A stretch of DNA of 64,000 nucleotides, from contig CM082586.2 of NCBI GenBank assembly GCA_040954595.2, positions 10,044,001-10,108,000 on the forward strand, read 5' to 3'. The position numbers and the translations under genes were made by a program. Below are positions 24,576 to 37,670 of this stretch, piece after piece. The notes below the pieces were generated by a model. That model worked only from the letters and a program-made list of their open reading frames with translations, was not told the origin of the DNA and searched no databases. Source of the DNA: Balanoglossus misakiensis (taxonomy: Eukaryota > Hemichordata). Each line of letters opens with the position of its first letter. Positions within the stretch are counted from its first letter, which is position 1.

Positions 24576-25470
24576 AAAAAATGACAAATTTTCGACTTTG
24601 CAAAATCTCAAAATTTCGTCGATTTTGAAAAAAAACATTGGGGGAAAATCATCAAAAAATGACAAATTATCGACTTTGCACAATCTCACAATTTCGTCGA
24701 TTTTTGAAAAAAATCATGGGTGAAAATCATCAAAAAATTACAAATTTTCGACTTTGCAAAATCTCAACATTTCGTCGATTTTTGAAAAAAATCATGGGTG
24801 AAAATCATCAAAAAATGACAAATTTTCGACTTTGCAAAATCTCACAATTTCGTCGATTTTTGAAAAAAATCATGGGTGAAAATCATCAAAAAATTACAAA
24901 TTTTCGACTTTGCAAAATCTCAACATTTCGTCGATTTTTGAAAAAAATCATGGGTGAAAATCATCAAAAAATTACAAATTTTCGACTTTGCAAAATCTCA
25001 AAATTTCGTCGATTTTTGAAAAAAAATCATGGGTGAAAATCATCAAAAAATTACAAATTTTCGACTTTGCAAAATCTCAAAATTTTGTCGATTTTTGAAA
25101 AAAAATCATGGGTTCGTTGATTTTTGAAAAAAAACATGGGTGAAAATCATGAAAAAATTACAAATTTTCGAATTTGCAAAATCACAAAATTTCGTCGATT
25201 TTTGAAAAAAAAAAACATGGGTGAAAATCATCAAAAAATTACAAATTTTCGACTTTGCAAAATCTCAAAATTTCGTAAATTTTTGAAAAAAAAATCATGG
25301 GTGAAAATCATCAAAAAATTACAAATTTTCGTCTTTGCAAAATCTCAAAATTTCGTCGATTTTTGAAAAAAAAAATCATGGGTAAAAATCATCAAAAAAT
25401 TACAAATTTTCGACTTTGCAAAATCTAAAAATTTTGTCGATTTTTGAAAAAAATCATGGGTGAAAATCAT
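24576..25470 (+). repeat. Second copy of the 896 bp tandem duplication
   Basis: This copy matches the preceding one unit for unit. It is followed by a P-type head (CGTCCATTTTTGAATAAAAA at about 25,511) that is absent after the first copy, which fixes its 3' end. The related segment at 37,680-39,560 contains only one copy of this 896 bp stretch. Confidence 0.8.
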
Positions 25471-26140
25471 CAAAAAATGACAAATTTTCGTCTTTGCAAA
25501 ATCTCAAAATTTCGTCCATTTTTGAATAAAAATCATGGGTGAAAATCATCAAAAAATGACACATTTTCGACTTTGCAAAATCTAAAAATTTCGTCGATTT
25601 TTGAAAAAAATCATGGTTAAAAATCATCAAAAAATGACAAAATTTTCGACTTTGTAAAATCACAAAATTTCGTCGGTTTTTGAAAAATAATATGGGTGAA
25701 AATCATCAAAAAATGACAAATTTTCGACTTTGCAAAATCTCACAATTTCGTCGATTTTTGAAAAAAATCATGGGTGAAAATCATCAAAAAATGACAAATT
25801 ATCGACTTTGCAAAATCTCAAAATTTCGTCGATTTTGAAAAAAACCATTGGGGGAAAATCATCAAAAAATGACAAATTATCGACTTTGCAAAATCTCAAA
25901 ATTTCGTCCATTTTAAAAAAAAAACATGGGGGAAAATCATCAAAAAATGACAAATTTTCGACTTTGCAAAATCTCAAAATTTCGTCGATTTTGAAAAAAA
26001 ACATTGGGGGAAAATCATCAAAAAATGACAAATTATCGACTTTGCACAATCTCACAATTTCGTCGATTTTTGAAAAAAATCATGGGTGAAAATCATCAAA
26101 AAATTACAAATTTTCGACTTTGCAAAATCTCAAAATTTCG
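25471..26140 (+). repeat. End of domain 2
   Basis: This stretch holds a P-type head with the rare CATGGTTAAAAATC variant (about 25,613). A jump to the TTGAAAAATAATATGGG unit follows, and then the series with CCATTGGGGG, CCATTTTAAAAA and CATTGGGGG. The CATGGTTAAAAATC variant recurs only at about 39,510 and 50,295, linking this segment to the blocks embedded in the 10.8 kb copies. Confidence 0.7.
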
Positions 26141-26255
26141 TCGATTTTTGAAAAAAATCATGGGTTCGTTCAATTTTGAAAAAAAACATGGGTGAAAATC
26201 ATCAAAAAATTACAAATTTTCGACTTTGCAAAATCTCAAAAATTTGTCGATTTTT
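26141..26255 (+). repeat. Domain 1-type patch at the domain 2/3 boundary
   Basis: A short unit GTTCGTTCAATTTTG and a full unit with CAAAAATTTGTCG stand here. Both are characteristic of domain 1 (the pair also occurs at about 5,453-5,540 and 6,323-6,410), and I find them nowhere else between 16,894 and 64,000. The flanking units are CACAATTTCG types of domains 2-3. I read this as a small conversion or exchange tract. Confidence 0.65.
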
Positions 26256-27785
26256 GAAAAAAATCATGGGTGAAAATCATCAAAAAATGACAAATTTTCG
26301 ACTTTGCAAAATCTCACAATTTCGTCGATTTTTGAAAAAAATCATGGGTGAAAATCATCAAAAAATTACAAATTTTCGACTTTGCAAAATCTCAACATTT
26401 CGTCGATTTTTGAAAAAAATCATGGGTGAAAATCATCAAAAAATGACAAATTTTCGACTTTGCAAAATCTCAAAATTTCGTCGATTTTGAAAAAAATCAT
26501 AGGTTCGTCGATTTAAAAAAAAAACATGGGTGAAAATCATCAAAAAATGACAAATTTTCGACTTTGCAAAATCTCACAATTTCGTCGATTTTTGAAAAAA
26601 ATCATGGGAGAAAATCATCAAAAAATGACAAATTTTCGACTTTGCAAAATCTCAACATTTCGTCGATTTTTGAAAAAAATCATGGGTGAAAATCATCAAA
26701 AAATGACAAATTTTCGACTTTGCAAAATCTCAAAATTTCGTCCATTTTAAAAAAAAAACATGGGGGAAAATCATCAAAAAATGAGAATATTTTCGACTTT
26801 GCAAAATCTCAAAATTTCGTCGATTTTGAAAAAAATCATAGGTTCGTCGATTTAAAAAAAAAACATGGGTGAAAATCATCAAAAAATGACAAATTTTCGA
26901 CTTTGCAAAATCTCACAATTTCGTCGATTTTTGAAAAAAATCATGGGAGAAAATCATCAAAAAATGACAAATTTTCGACTTTGCAAAATCTCAACATTTC
27001 GTCGATTTTTGAAAAAAATCATGGGTGAAAATCATCAAAAAATGACAAATTTTCGACTTTGCAAAATCTCAAAATTTCGTCGATTTTTGAAAAAAAATCA
27101 TGGGTGTAAATCATCAAAAAATGACAAATTTTCGTCTTTGCAAAATCTCAAAATTTCGTCCATTTTTGAATAAAAATCATGGGTGAAAATCATCAAAAAA
27201 TGACACATTTTCGACTTTGCAAAATCTAAAAATTTCGTCGATTTTTGAAAAAAATCATGGTTGAAAATCATCAAAAAATGACAAAATTTTCGACTTTGTA
27301 AAATCACAAAATTTCGTCGATTTTGAAAAAAATCATAGGTTCGTCGATTTCTAAAAAAAAACATTGGTGAAAATCATCAAAAAATGACAAATTTTCGACT
27401 TTGCAAAATCTCACAATTTCGTCGATTTTTGAAAAAAATCATGGGAGAAAATCATCAAAAAATGACAAATTTTCGACTTTGCAAAATCTCAACATTTCGT
27501 CGATTTTTGAAAAAAATCATGGGTGAAAATCATCAAAAAATGACAAATTTTCGACTTTGCAAAATCTCAAAATTTCGTCGATTTTTGAAAAAAAATCATG
27601 GGTGAAAATCATCAAAAAATGACAAATTTTCGTCTTTGCAAAATCTCAAAATTTCGTCCATTTTTGAATAAAAATCATGGGTGAAAATCATCAAAAAATG
27701 ACACATTTTCGACTTTGCAAAATCTAAAAATTTCGTCGATTTTTGAAAAAAATCATGGTTGAAAATCATCAAAAAATGACAAAAT
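26256..27785 (+). repeat. Start of domain 3, with 339 bp and 498 bp repeats
   Basis: Blocks here open with the short unit CATAGGTTCGTCGATTT plus an A-run. A group of one short unit and four full units repeats at 339 bp (full-unit starts 26,526 and 26,865). A P-type head then repeats at 498 bp (CGTCCATTTTTGAATAAAAA at about 27,156 and 27,654). New variants appear: GGGAGAAAATC, GAGAATATTTTCG and GGGTGTAAATC. Confidence 0.7.
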
Positions 27786-29350
27786 TTTCGACTTTGTAAA
27801 ATCACAAAATTTCGTCGATTTTGAAAAAAATCATAGGTTCGTCGATTTCTAAAAAAAAACATTGGTGAAAATCATCAAAAAATGACAAATTTTCGACTTT
27901 GCAAAATCTCAAAATTTCGTCGATTTTTGAAAAAAATCATGGGTGAAAATCATCAAAAAATGACAAATTTTCGACTTCGCAAAATCTCAAAATTTCGTCA
28001 ATTTTTGAAAAAATCAGGGGTAAAAATCATCAAAAAATGACAAATTTTCGTCTTTGCTAAATCTCAAAATTTCGTCGGTTTTTGAAAAATAATATGGGTG
28101 AAAATCATCAAAAAATGAAAAATTTTCGACTTTGCAAAATCTCACAATTTCGTCGATTTTTGAAAAAAATCATGGGTGAAAATCATCAAAAAATTACAAA
28201 TTTTCGACTTTGCAAAATCTCAACATTTCGTCGATTTTTGAAAAAAATCATGGGTGAAAATCATCAAAAAATGACAAATTTTCGACTTTGCAAAATCTCA
28301 AAATTTCGTCGATTTTGAAAAAAATCATAGGTTCGTCGATTTAAAAAAAAAACATGGGTGAAAATCATCAAAAAATGACAAATTTTCGACTTTGCAAAAT
28401 CTCACAATTTCGTCGATTTTTGAAAAAAATCATGGGAGAAAATCATCAAAAAATGACAAATTTTCGACTTTGCAAAATCTCAAAATTTCGTCGATTTTTG
28501 AAAAAAATCATGGGTGAAAATCATCAAAAAATGACAAATTTTCGACTTTGCAAAATCTCAAAATTTCGTCCATTTTAAAAAAAAAACATGGGGGAAAATC
28601 ATCAAAAAATGAGAAAATTTTCGACTTTGCAAAATCTCAAAATTTCGTCGATTTTGAAAAAAATCATAGGTTCGTCGATTTAAAAAAAAAAACATGGGTG
28701 AAAATCATCAAAAAATGACAAATTTTCGACTTTGCAAAATCTCACAATTTCGTCGATTTTTGAAAAAAATCATGGGAGAAAATCATCAAAAAATGACAAA
28801 TTTTCGACTTTGCAAAATCTCAACATTTCGTCGATTTTTGAAAAAAATCATGGGTGAAAATCATCAAAAAATGACAAATTTTCGACTTTGCAAAATCTCA
28901 CAATTTCGTCGATTTGTGAAAAAAATCATGGGTGAAAATCATCAAAAAATTACAAATTTTCGACTTTGCAAAATCTCAACATTTCGTCAATTTTTGAAAA
29001 AAATCATGGGTGAAAATCATCAAAAAATGACAAATTTTCGTCTTTGCAAAATCTCAAAATTTCGTCAGTTTTTGAAAATTAATATGGTTGAAAATCATCA
29101 AAAAATGACAAAATTATCGACTTTGCAAAATCTCACAATTTCGTCGATTTTTGAAAAAAAATCATGGGTGAAAATCATCAAAAAATGACAAATTTTCGTC
29201 TTTGCAAAATCTCAAAATTTCGTCGATTTTTGAAAAAAATCATGGGTGAAAATCATCAAAAAATGACAAATTTTCGACTTTGCAAAATCTCAAAATTTCG
29301 TCCATTTTAAAAAAAAAACATGGGGGAAAATCATCAAAAAATGAGAATAT
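27786..29350 (+). repeat. Domain 3 block Q1 (1,565 bp)
   Basis: This is the first of a tandem pair with a 1,565 bp period (twenty monomers). Shared landmarks include ATGAAAAATTTTCG (28,118 and 29,683), GAGAAAATTTTCG, GATTTGTGAAAAAAATC (28,913 and 30,478) and TTGAAAATTAATATGG (29,074 and 30,639). The match weakens after about 29,185, where this copy has a TGACA/CGTCTTTGC unit and Q2 has TTACA/CGACTTTGC. Confidence 0.8.
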
Positions 29351-30915
29351 TTTCGACTTTGTAAAATCACAAAATTTCGTCGATTTTGAAAAAAATCATA
29401 GGTTCGTCGATTTCTAAAAAAAAACATTGGTGAAAATCATCAAAAAATGACAAATTTTCGACTTTGCAAAATCTCAAAATTTCGTCGATTTTTGAAAAAA
29501 ATCATGGGTGAAAATCATCAAAAAATGACAAATTTTCGACTTCGCAAAATCTCAAAATTTCGTCAATTTTTGAAAAAATCAGGGGTAAAAATCATCAAAA
29601 AATGACAAATTTTCGTCTTTGCTAAATCTCAAAATTTCGTCGGTTTTTGAAAAATAATATGGGTGAAAATCATCAAAAAATGAAAAATTTTCGACTTTGC
29701 AAAATCTCACAATTTCGTCGATTTTTGAAAAAAATCATGGGTGAAAATCATCAAAAAATTACAAATTTTCGACTTTGCAAAATCTCAACATTTCGTCGAT
29801 TTTTGAAAAAAATCATGGGTGAAAATCATCAAAAAATGACAAATTTTCGACTTTGCAAAATCTCAAAATTTCGTCGATTTTGAAAAAAATCATAGGTTCG
29901 TCGATTTAAAAAAAAAACATGGGTGAAAATCATCAAAAAATGACAAATTTTCGACTTTGCAAAATCTCACAATTTCGTCGATTTTTGAAAAAAATCATGG
30001 GAGAAAATCATCAAAAAATGACAAATTTTCGACTTTGCAAAATCTCAAAATTTCGTCGATTTTTGAAAAAAATCATGGGTGAAAATCATCAAAAAATGAC
30101 AAATTTTCGACTTTGCAAAATCTCAAAATTTCGTCCATTTTAAAAAAAAAACATGGGGGAAAATCATCAAAAAATGAGAAAATTTTCGACTTTGCAAAAT
30201 CTCAAAATTTCGTCGATTTTGAAAAAAATCATAGGTTCGTCGATTTAAAAAAAAAAACATGGGTGAAAATCATCAAAAAATGACAAATTTTCGACTTTGC
30301 AAAATCTCACAATTTCGTCGATTTTTGAAAAAAATCATGGGAGAAAATCATCAAAAAATGACAAATTTTCGACTTTGCAAAATCTCAACATTTCGTCGAT
30401 TTTTGAAAAAAATCATGGGTGAAAATCATCAAAAAATGACAAATTTTCGACTTTGCAAAATCTCACAATTTCGTCGATTTGTGAAAAAAATCATGGGTGA
30501 AAATCATCAAAAAATTACAAATTTTCGACTTTGCAAAATCTCAACATTTCGTCAATTTTTGAAAAAAATCATGGGTGAAAATCATCAAAAAATGACAAAT
30601 TTTCGTCTTTGCAAAATCTCAAAATTTCGTCAGTTTTTGAAAATTAATATGGTTGAAAATCATCAAAAAATGACAAAATTATCGACTTTGCAAAATCTCA
30701 CAATTTCGTCGATTTTTGAAAAAAAATCATGGGTGAAAATCATCAAAAAATTACAAATTTTCGACTTTGCAAAATCTCAACATTTCGTCGATTTTTGAAA
30801 AAAATCATGGGTGAAAATCATCAAAAAATGACAAATTTTCGACTTTGCAAAATCTCAAAATTTCGTCCATTTTAAAAAAAAAACATGGGGGAAAATCATC
30901 AAAAAATGAGAATAT
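29351..30915 (+). repeat. Domain 3 block Q2 (1,565 bp)
   Basis: The second copy of the tandem pair. Its junction with Q1 joins a GAGAATATTTTCG unit directly to TTGTAAAATCAC, a combination not seen elsewhere. It contains the longest open frame in the window (179 codons at 30,259-30,798), which is simply seven satellite units in phase and shows no sign of being a gene. Confidence 0.8.
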
Positions 30916-33659
30916 TTTCGACTTTGCAAAATCTCAAAATTTCGTCGATTTTGAAAAAAATCATAGGTTCGTCGATTTAAAAAAAAAACATGGGTGAAAA
31001 TCATCAAAAAATGACAAATTTTCGACTTTGCAAAATCTCACAATTTCGTCGATTTTTGAAAAAAATCATGGGAGAAAATCATCAAAAAATGACAAATTTT
31101 CGACTTTGCAAAATCTCAACATTTCGTCGATTTTTGAAAAAAATCATGGGTGAAAATCATCAAAAAATGACAAATTTTCGACTTTGCAAAATCTCAAAAT
31201 TTCGTCGATTTTTGAAAAAAAATCATGGGTGTAAATCATCAAAAAATGACAAATTTTCGTCTTTGCAAAATCTCAAAATTTCGTCCATTTTTGAATAAAA
31301 ATCATGGGTGAAAATCATCAAAAAATGACACATTTTCGACTTTGCAAAATCTAAAAATTTCGTCGATTTTTGAAAAAAATCATGGTTGAAAATCATCAAA
31401 AAATGACAAAATTTTCGACTTTGTAAAATCACAAAATTTCGTCGATTTTGAAAAAAATCATAGGTTCGTCGATTTCTAAAAAAAAACATTGGTGAAAATC
31501 ATCAAAAAATGACAAATTTTCGACTTTGCAAAATCTCAAAATTTCGTCGATTTTTGAAAAAAATCATGGGTGAAAATCATCAAAAAATGACAAATTTTCG
31601 ACTTCGCAAAATCTCAAAATTTCGTCAATTTTTGAAAAAATCAGGGGTAAAAATCATCAAAAAATGACAAATTTTCGTCTTTGCTAAATCTCAATATTTC
31701 GTCGGTTTTTGAAAAATAATATGGGTGAAAATCATCAAAAAATGACAAATTTTCGACTTTGCAAAATCTCAACATTTCGTCGATTTTTGAAAAAAATCAT
31801 GGGTGAAAATCATCAAAAAATGACAAATTTTCGACTTTGCAAAATCTCAAAATTTCGTCCATTTTAAAAAAAAAACATGGGGGAAAATCATCAAAAAATG
31901 AGAAAATTTTCGACTTTGCAAAATCTCAAAATTTCGTCGATTTTGAAAAAAATCATAGGTTCGTCGATTTAAAAAAAAAAACATGGGTGAAAATCATCAA
32001 AAAATGACAAATTTTCGACTTTGCAAAATCTCACAATTTCGTCGATTTTTGAAAAAAATCATGGGAGAAAATCATCAAAAAATGACAAATTTTCGACTTT
32101 GCAAAATCTCAACATTTCGTCGATTTTTGAAAAAAATCATGGGTGAAAATCATCAAAAAATGACAAATTTTCGACTTTGCAAAATCTCACAATTTCGTCG
32201 ATTTGTGAAAAAAATCATGGGTGAAAATCATCAAAAAATTACAAATTTTCGACTTTGCAAAATCTCAACATTTCGTCAATTTTTGAAAAAATCATGGGTG
32301 AAAATCATCAAAAAATGACAAATTTTCGTCTTTGCAAAATCTCAAAATTTCGTCGGTTTTTGAAAAATAATATGGTTGAAAATCATCAAAAAATGACAAA
32401 ATTATCGACTTTGCAAAATCTCACAATTTCGTCGATTTTTGAAAAAAAATCATGGGTGAAAATCATCAAAAAATGACAAATTTTCGACTTTGCAAAATCT
32501 CAAAATTTCGTCCATTTTAAAAAAAAAACATGGGGGAAAATCATCAAAAAATGAGAAAATTTTCGACTTTGCAAAATCTCAACATTTCGTCGATTTTTGA
32601 AAAAAATCATGGGTGAAAATCATCAAAAAATTACAAATTTTCGACTTTGCAAAATCTCAACATTTCGTCGATTTTTGAAAAAAATCATGGGTGAAAATCA
32701 TCAAAAAATGACAAATTTTCGACTTTGCAAAATCTCAAAATTTCGTCAATTTTTGAAAAAATCATGGGTGAAAATCATCAAAAAATGACAAATTTTCGTC
32801 TTTGCAAAATCTCAAAATTTCGTCAGTTTTTGAAAAATAATATGGTTGAAAATCATCAAAAAATGACAAAATTATCGACTTTGCAAAATCTCACAATTTC
32901 GTCGATTTTTGAAAAAAAATCATGGGTGAAAATCATCAAAAAATTACAAATTTTCGACTTTGCAAAATCTCAACATTTCGTCGATTTTTGAAAAAAATCA
33001 TGGGTGAAAATCATCAAAAAATGACAAATTTTCGACTTTGCAAAATCTCAAAATTTCGTCCATTTTAAAAAAAAAACATGGGGGAAAATCATCAAAAAAT
33101 GAGAATATTTTCGACTTTGCAAAATCTCAAAATTTCGTCGATTTTGAAAAAAATCATAGGTTCGTCGATTTAAAAAAAAAACATGGGTGAAAATCATCAA
33201 AAAATGACAAATTTTCGACTTTGCAAAATCTAAAAATTTCGTCGATTTTTGAAAAAAATCATGGTTGAAAATCATCAAAAAATGACAAAATTTTCGACTT
33301 TGTAAAATCACAAAATTTCGTCGATTTTGAAAAAAATCATAGGTTCGTCGATTTCTAAAAAAAAACATTGGTGAAAATCATCAAAAAATGACAAATTTTC
33401 GACTTTGCAAAATCTCAAAATTTCGTCGATTTTTGAAAAAAATCATGGGTGAAAATCATCAAAAAATGACAAATTTTCGACTTCGCAAAATCTCAAAATT
33501 TCGTCAATTTTTGAAAAAATCAGGGGTAAAAATCATCAAAAAATGACAAATTTTCGTCTTTGCTAAATCTCAAAATTTCGTCGGTTTTTGAAAAATAATA
33601 TGGGTGAAAATCATCAAAAAATGACAAATTTTCGACTTTGCTAAATCTCAACATTTCGT
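30916..33659 (+). repeat. Domain 3 block X, upstream of the 10.8 kb copies
   Basis: Units here follow the Q pattern with local rearrangements. The block is the counterpart of 55,307-57,300: landmarks at 30,990, 31,983 and 32,255 lie 23,681 bp before 54,671, 55,664 and 55,936. It ends at the point where the 10.8 kb copies begin, within a shared TTTCGTCGATTTTTG. Confidence 0.7.
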
Positions 33660-36600
33660 CGATTTTTGAAAAAAATCATGGGTGAAAATCATCAAAAAAT
33701 GACAAATTTTCGACTTTGCAAAATCTCAAAATTTCGTCCATTTTAAAAAAAAAACATGGGGGAAAATCATCAAAAAATGAGAAAATTTTCGACTTTGCAA
33801 AATCTCAAAATTTCGTCGATTTTGAAAAAAATCATAGGTTCGTCGATTTAAAAAAAAAAACATGGGTGAAAATCATCAAAAAATGACAAATTTTCGACTT
33901 TGCAAAATCTCACAATTTCGTCGATTTTTGAAAAAAATCATGGGAGAAAATCATCAAAAAATGACAAATTTTTCGACTTTGCAAAATCTCAACATTTCGT
34001 CGATTTTTGAAAAAAATCATGGGTGAAAATCATCAAAAAATGACAAATTTTCGACTTTGCAAAATCTCACAATTTCGTCGATTTTTGAAAAAAATCATGG
34101 GTGAAAATCATCAAAAAATTACAAATTTTCGACTTTGCAAAATCTCAACATTTCGTCAATTTTTGAAAAAATCATGGGTGAAAATCATCAAAAAATGACA
34201 AATTTTCGTCTTTGCAAAATCTCAAAATTTCGTCGGTTTTTGAAAAATAATATGGTTGAAAATCATCAAAAAATGACAAAATTATCGACTTTGCAAAATC
34301 TCACAATTTCGTCGATTTTTGAAAAAAAATCATGGGTGAAAATCATCAAAAAATGACAAATTTTCGACTTTGCAAAATCTCAAAATTTCGTCCATTTTAA
34401 AAAAAAAACATGGGGGAAAATCATCAAAAAATGAGAAAATTTTCGACTTTGCAAAATCTCAAAATTTCGTCGATTTTGAAAAAAATCATAGGTTCGTCGA
34501 TTTAAAAAAAAAACATGGGTGAAAATCATCAAAAAATGACAAATTTTCGACTTTGCAAAATCTCACAATTTCGTCGATTTTTGAAAAAAATCATGGGAGA
34601 AAATCATCAAAAAATGACAAATTTTCGACTTTGCAAAATCTCAACATTTCGTCGATTTTTGAAAAAAATCATGGGTGAAAATCATCAAAAAATGACAAAT
34701 TTTCGACTTTGCAAAATCTCAATATTTCGTCGATTTTTGAAAAAAAATCATGGGTGTAAATCATCAAAAAATGACAAATTTTCGTCTTTGCAAAATCTCA
34801 AAATTTCGTCCATTTTTGAATAAAAATCATGGGTGAAAATCATCAAAAAATGACACATTTTCGACTTTGCAAAATCTAAAAATTTCGTCGATTTTTGAAA
34901 AAAATCATGGTTGAAAATCATCAAAAAATGACAAAATTTTCGACTTTGTAAAATCACAAAATTTCGTCGATTTTGAAAAAAATCATAGGTTCGTCGATTT
35001 CTAAAAAAAAACATGGGTGAAAATCATCAAAAAATGACAAATTTTCGACTTTGCAAAATCTCAAAATTTCGTCGATTTTTGAAAAAAATCATGGGTGAAA
35101 ATCATCAAAAAATGACAAATTTTCGACTTCGCAAAATCTCAAAATTTCGTCAATTTTTGAAAAAATCAGGGGTAAAAATCATCAAAAAATGACAAATTTT
35201 CGTCTTTGCTAAATCTCAAAATTTCGTCGGTTTTTGAAAAATAATATGGGTGAAAATCATCAAAAAATGACAAATTTTCGACTTTGCAAAATCTCAACAT
35301 TTCGTCGATTTTTGAAAAAATCATGGGTGAAAATCATCAAAAAATGACAAATTTTCGACTTTGCAAAATCTCAAAATTTCGTCCATTTTAAAAAAAAAAC
35401 ATTGGGGAAAATCATCAAAAAATGAGAAAATTTTCGACTTTGCAAAATCTCAAAATTTCGTCGATTATGAAAAAAATCATAGGTTCGTCGATTTAAAAAA
35501 AAAACATGGGTGAAAATCATCAAAAAATGACAAATTTTCGACTTTGCAAAATCTCAACATTTCGTCGATTTTTGAAAAAAATCATGGGTGAAAATCATCA
35601 AAAAATGACAAATTATCGACTTTGCAAAATCTCACAATTTCGTCGATTTTTGAAAAAAATCATGGGTGAAAATCATCAAAAAATTACAAATTTTCGACTT
35701 TGCAAAATCTCAACATTTCGTCGATTTTTTAAAAAAATCATGGGTGAAAATCATCAAAAAATGACAAATTTTCGACTTTGCAAAATCTCAAAATTTCGTC
35801 AATTTTTGAAAAAAATCATGGGTGAAAATCATCAAAAAATGACAAATTTTCGACCTTTCAAAATCTCAAAATTTCGTCAATTTTTGAAAAAAATCATGGG
35901 TGAAAATCATCAAAAAATGACAAATTTTCGACTTTGCAAAATCTCAACATTTCATTGATTTTTGAAAAAAAATCATGGTTGAAAATCATCAAAAAATGAC
36001 AACTTTTCGTCTTTGCAAAATCTCAAAATTTCGTCCATTTTTGAATAAAAATCATGGGTGAAAATCATCAAAAAATGACACATTTTCGACTTTGCAAAAT
36101 CTAAAAATTTCGTCGATTTTTGAAAAAAATCATGGGTGATAATCATCAAAAATGACAAATTATCGACTTTGCAAAATCTCAAAATTTCGTCGATTTTGAA
36201 AAAAACCATTGGGGGAAAATCATCAAAAAATGACAAATTATCGACTTTGCAAAATCTCAAAATTTCGTCCATTTTAAAAAAAAAACATGGGGGAAAATCA
36301 TCAAAAAATGACAAATTTTCGACTTTGCAAAATCTCAACATTTCATCGATTTTTGAAAAAAATCATGGGTGAAAATCATCAAAAAATGACAAATTTTCGT
36401 CTATGCAAAATCTCAAAATTTCGTCGGTTTTTGAAAAATAATATGGTTGAAAATCATCAAAAAATGACAAAATTATCGACTTTGCAAAATCTCACAATTT
36501 CGTCGATTTTTGAAAAAAAATCATGGGTGAAAATCATCAAAAAATTACAAATTTTCGACTTTGCAAAATCTCAACATTTCGTCGATTTTTGAAAAAAATC

Positions 36601-37653
36601 ATGGGTGAAAATCATCAAAAAATGACAAATTTTCGACTTTGCAAAATCTCAAAATTTCGTCCATTTTAAAAAAAAAACATGGGGGAAAATCATCAAAAAA
36701 TGAGAAAATTTTCGACTTTGCAAAATCTCAAAATTTCGTCGATTTTGAAAACAAACATTGGGGGAAAATCATCAAAAAATGACAAATTATCGACTTTGCA
36801 AAATCTCACAATTTCGTCGATTTTTGAAAAAAATCATGGGTGAAAATCATCAAAAAATTACAAATTTTCGACTTTGCAAAATCTCAACATTTCGTCGATT
36901 TTTGAAAAAAATCATGGGTGAAAATCATCAAAAAATTACAAATTTTCGACTTTGCAAAATCTCAACATTTCGTCGATTTTTGAAAAAAATCATGGGTGAA
37001 AATCATCAAAAAATGACAAATTTTCGACTTTGCAAAATCTCAAAATTTCGTCAATTTTTGAAAAAATCATGGGTGAAAATCATCAAAAAATGACAAATTT
37101 TCGTCTATGCAAAATCTCAAAATTTCGTCGGTTTTTGAAAAATAATATGGTTGAAAATCATCAAAAAATGACAAAATTATCGACTTTGCAAAATCTCAAC
37201 ATTTCGTCGATTTTTGAAAAAAATCATGGGTGAAAATCATCAAAAAATGACAAATTTTCGACTTTGCAAAATCTCAAAATTTCGTCGATTTTGAAAAAAA
37301 TCATAGGTTCGTCGATTTAAAAAAAAAAACATGGGTGAAAATCATCAAAAAATGACAAATTTTCGACTTTGCAAAATCTCACAATTTCGTCGATTTTTGA
37401 AAAAAATCATGGGAGAAAATCATCAAAAAATGACAAATTTTCGACTTTGCAAAATCTCAACATTTCGTCGATTTTTGAAAAAAATTATGGGTGAAAATCA
37501 TCAAAAAATGACAAATTTTCGACTTTGCAAAATCTCAACATTTCGTCGATTTTTGAAAAAAATCATGGGTGAAAATCATCAAAAAATGACAAATTTTCGA
37601 CTTTGCAAAATCTCAAAATTTCGTCGATTTTGAAAAAAATCATAGGTTCGTCG

Positions 37654-37670
37654 TTTTTTTTAAAAAAAAA
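37654..37670. repeat. T8A9 run ending a short unit (five sites)
   Basis: After CATAGGTTCGTCG there are eight T followed directly by nine A, a perfect loopless inverted repeat. It is repeated at 48,438-48,454, 61,519-61,535 and 63,534-63,550, with a T7A10 form at 62,434-62,450. Each site sits at the junction where neighbouring copies begin to differ (37.67, 48.45 and 61.54 kb). Whether it promotes breakage is speculation. Confidence 0.75.

Noticed and set aside
28694-29188. Open frames of 100-179 codons as a repeat-protein gene (26-residue repeats such as MGENHQKMTNFRLCKIS)
   Set aside because: Equivalent frames are open on the other strand and in other phases. They begin and end wherever A-run lengths change, with no promoter, conserved start or non-repeat domain. 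The 26-residue period simply reflects 78 bp.
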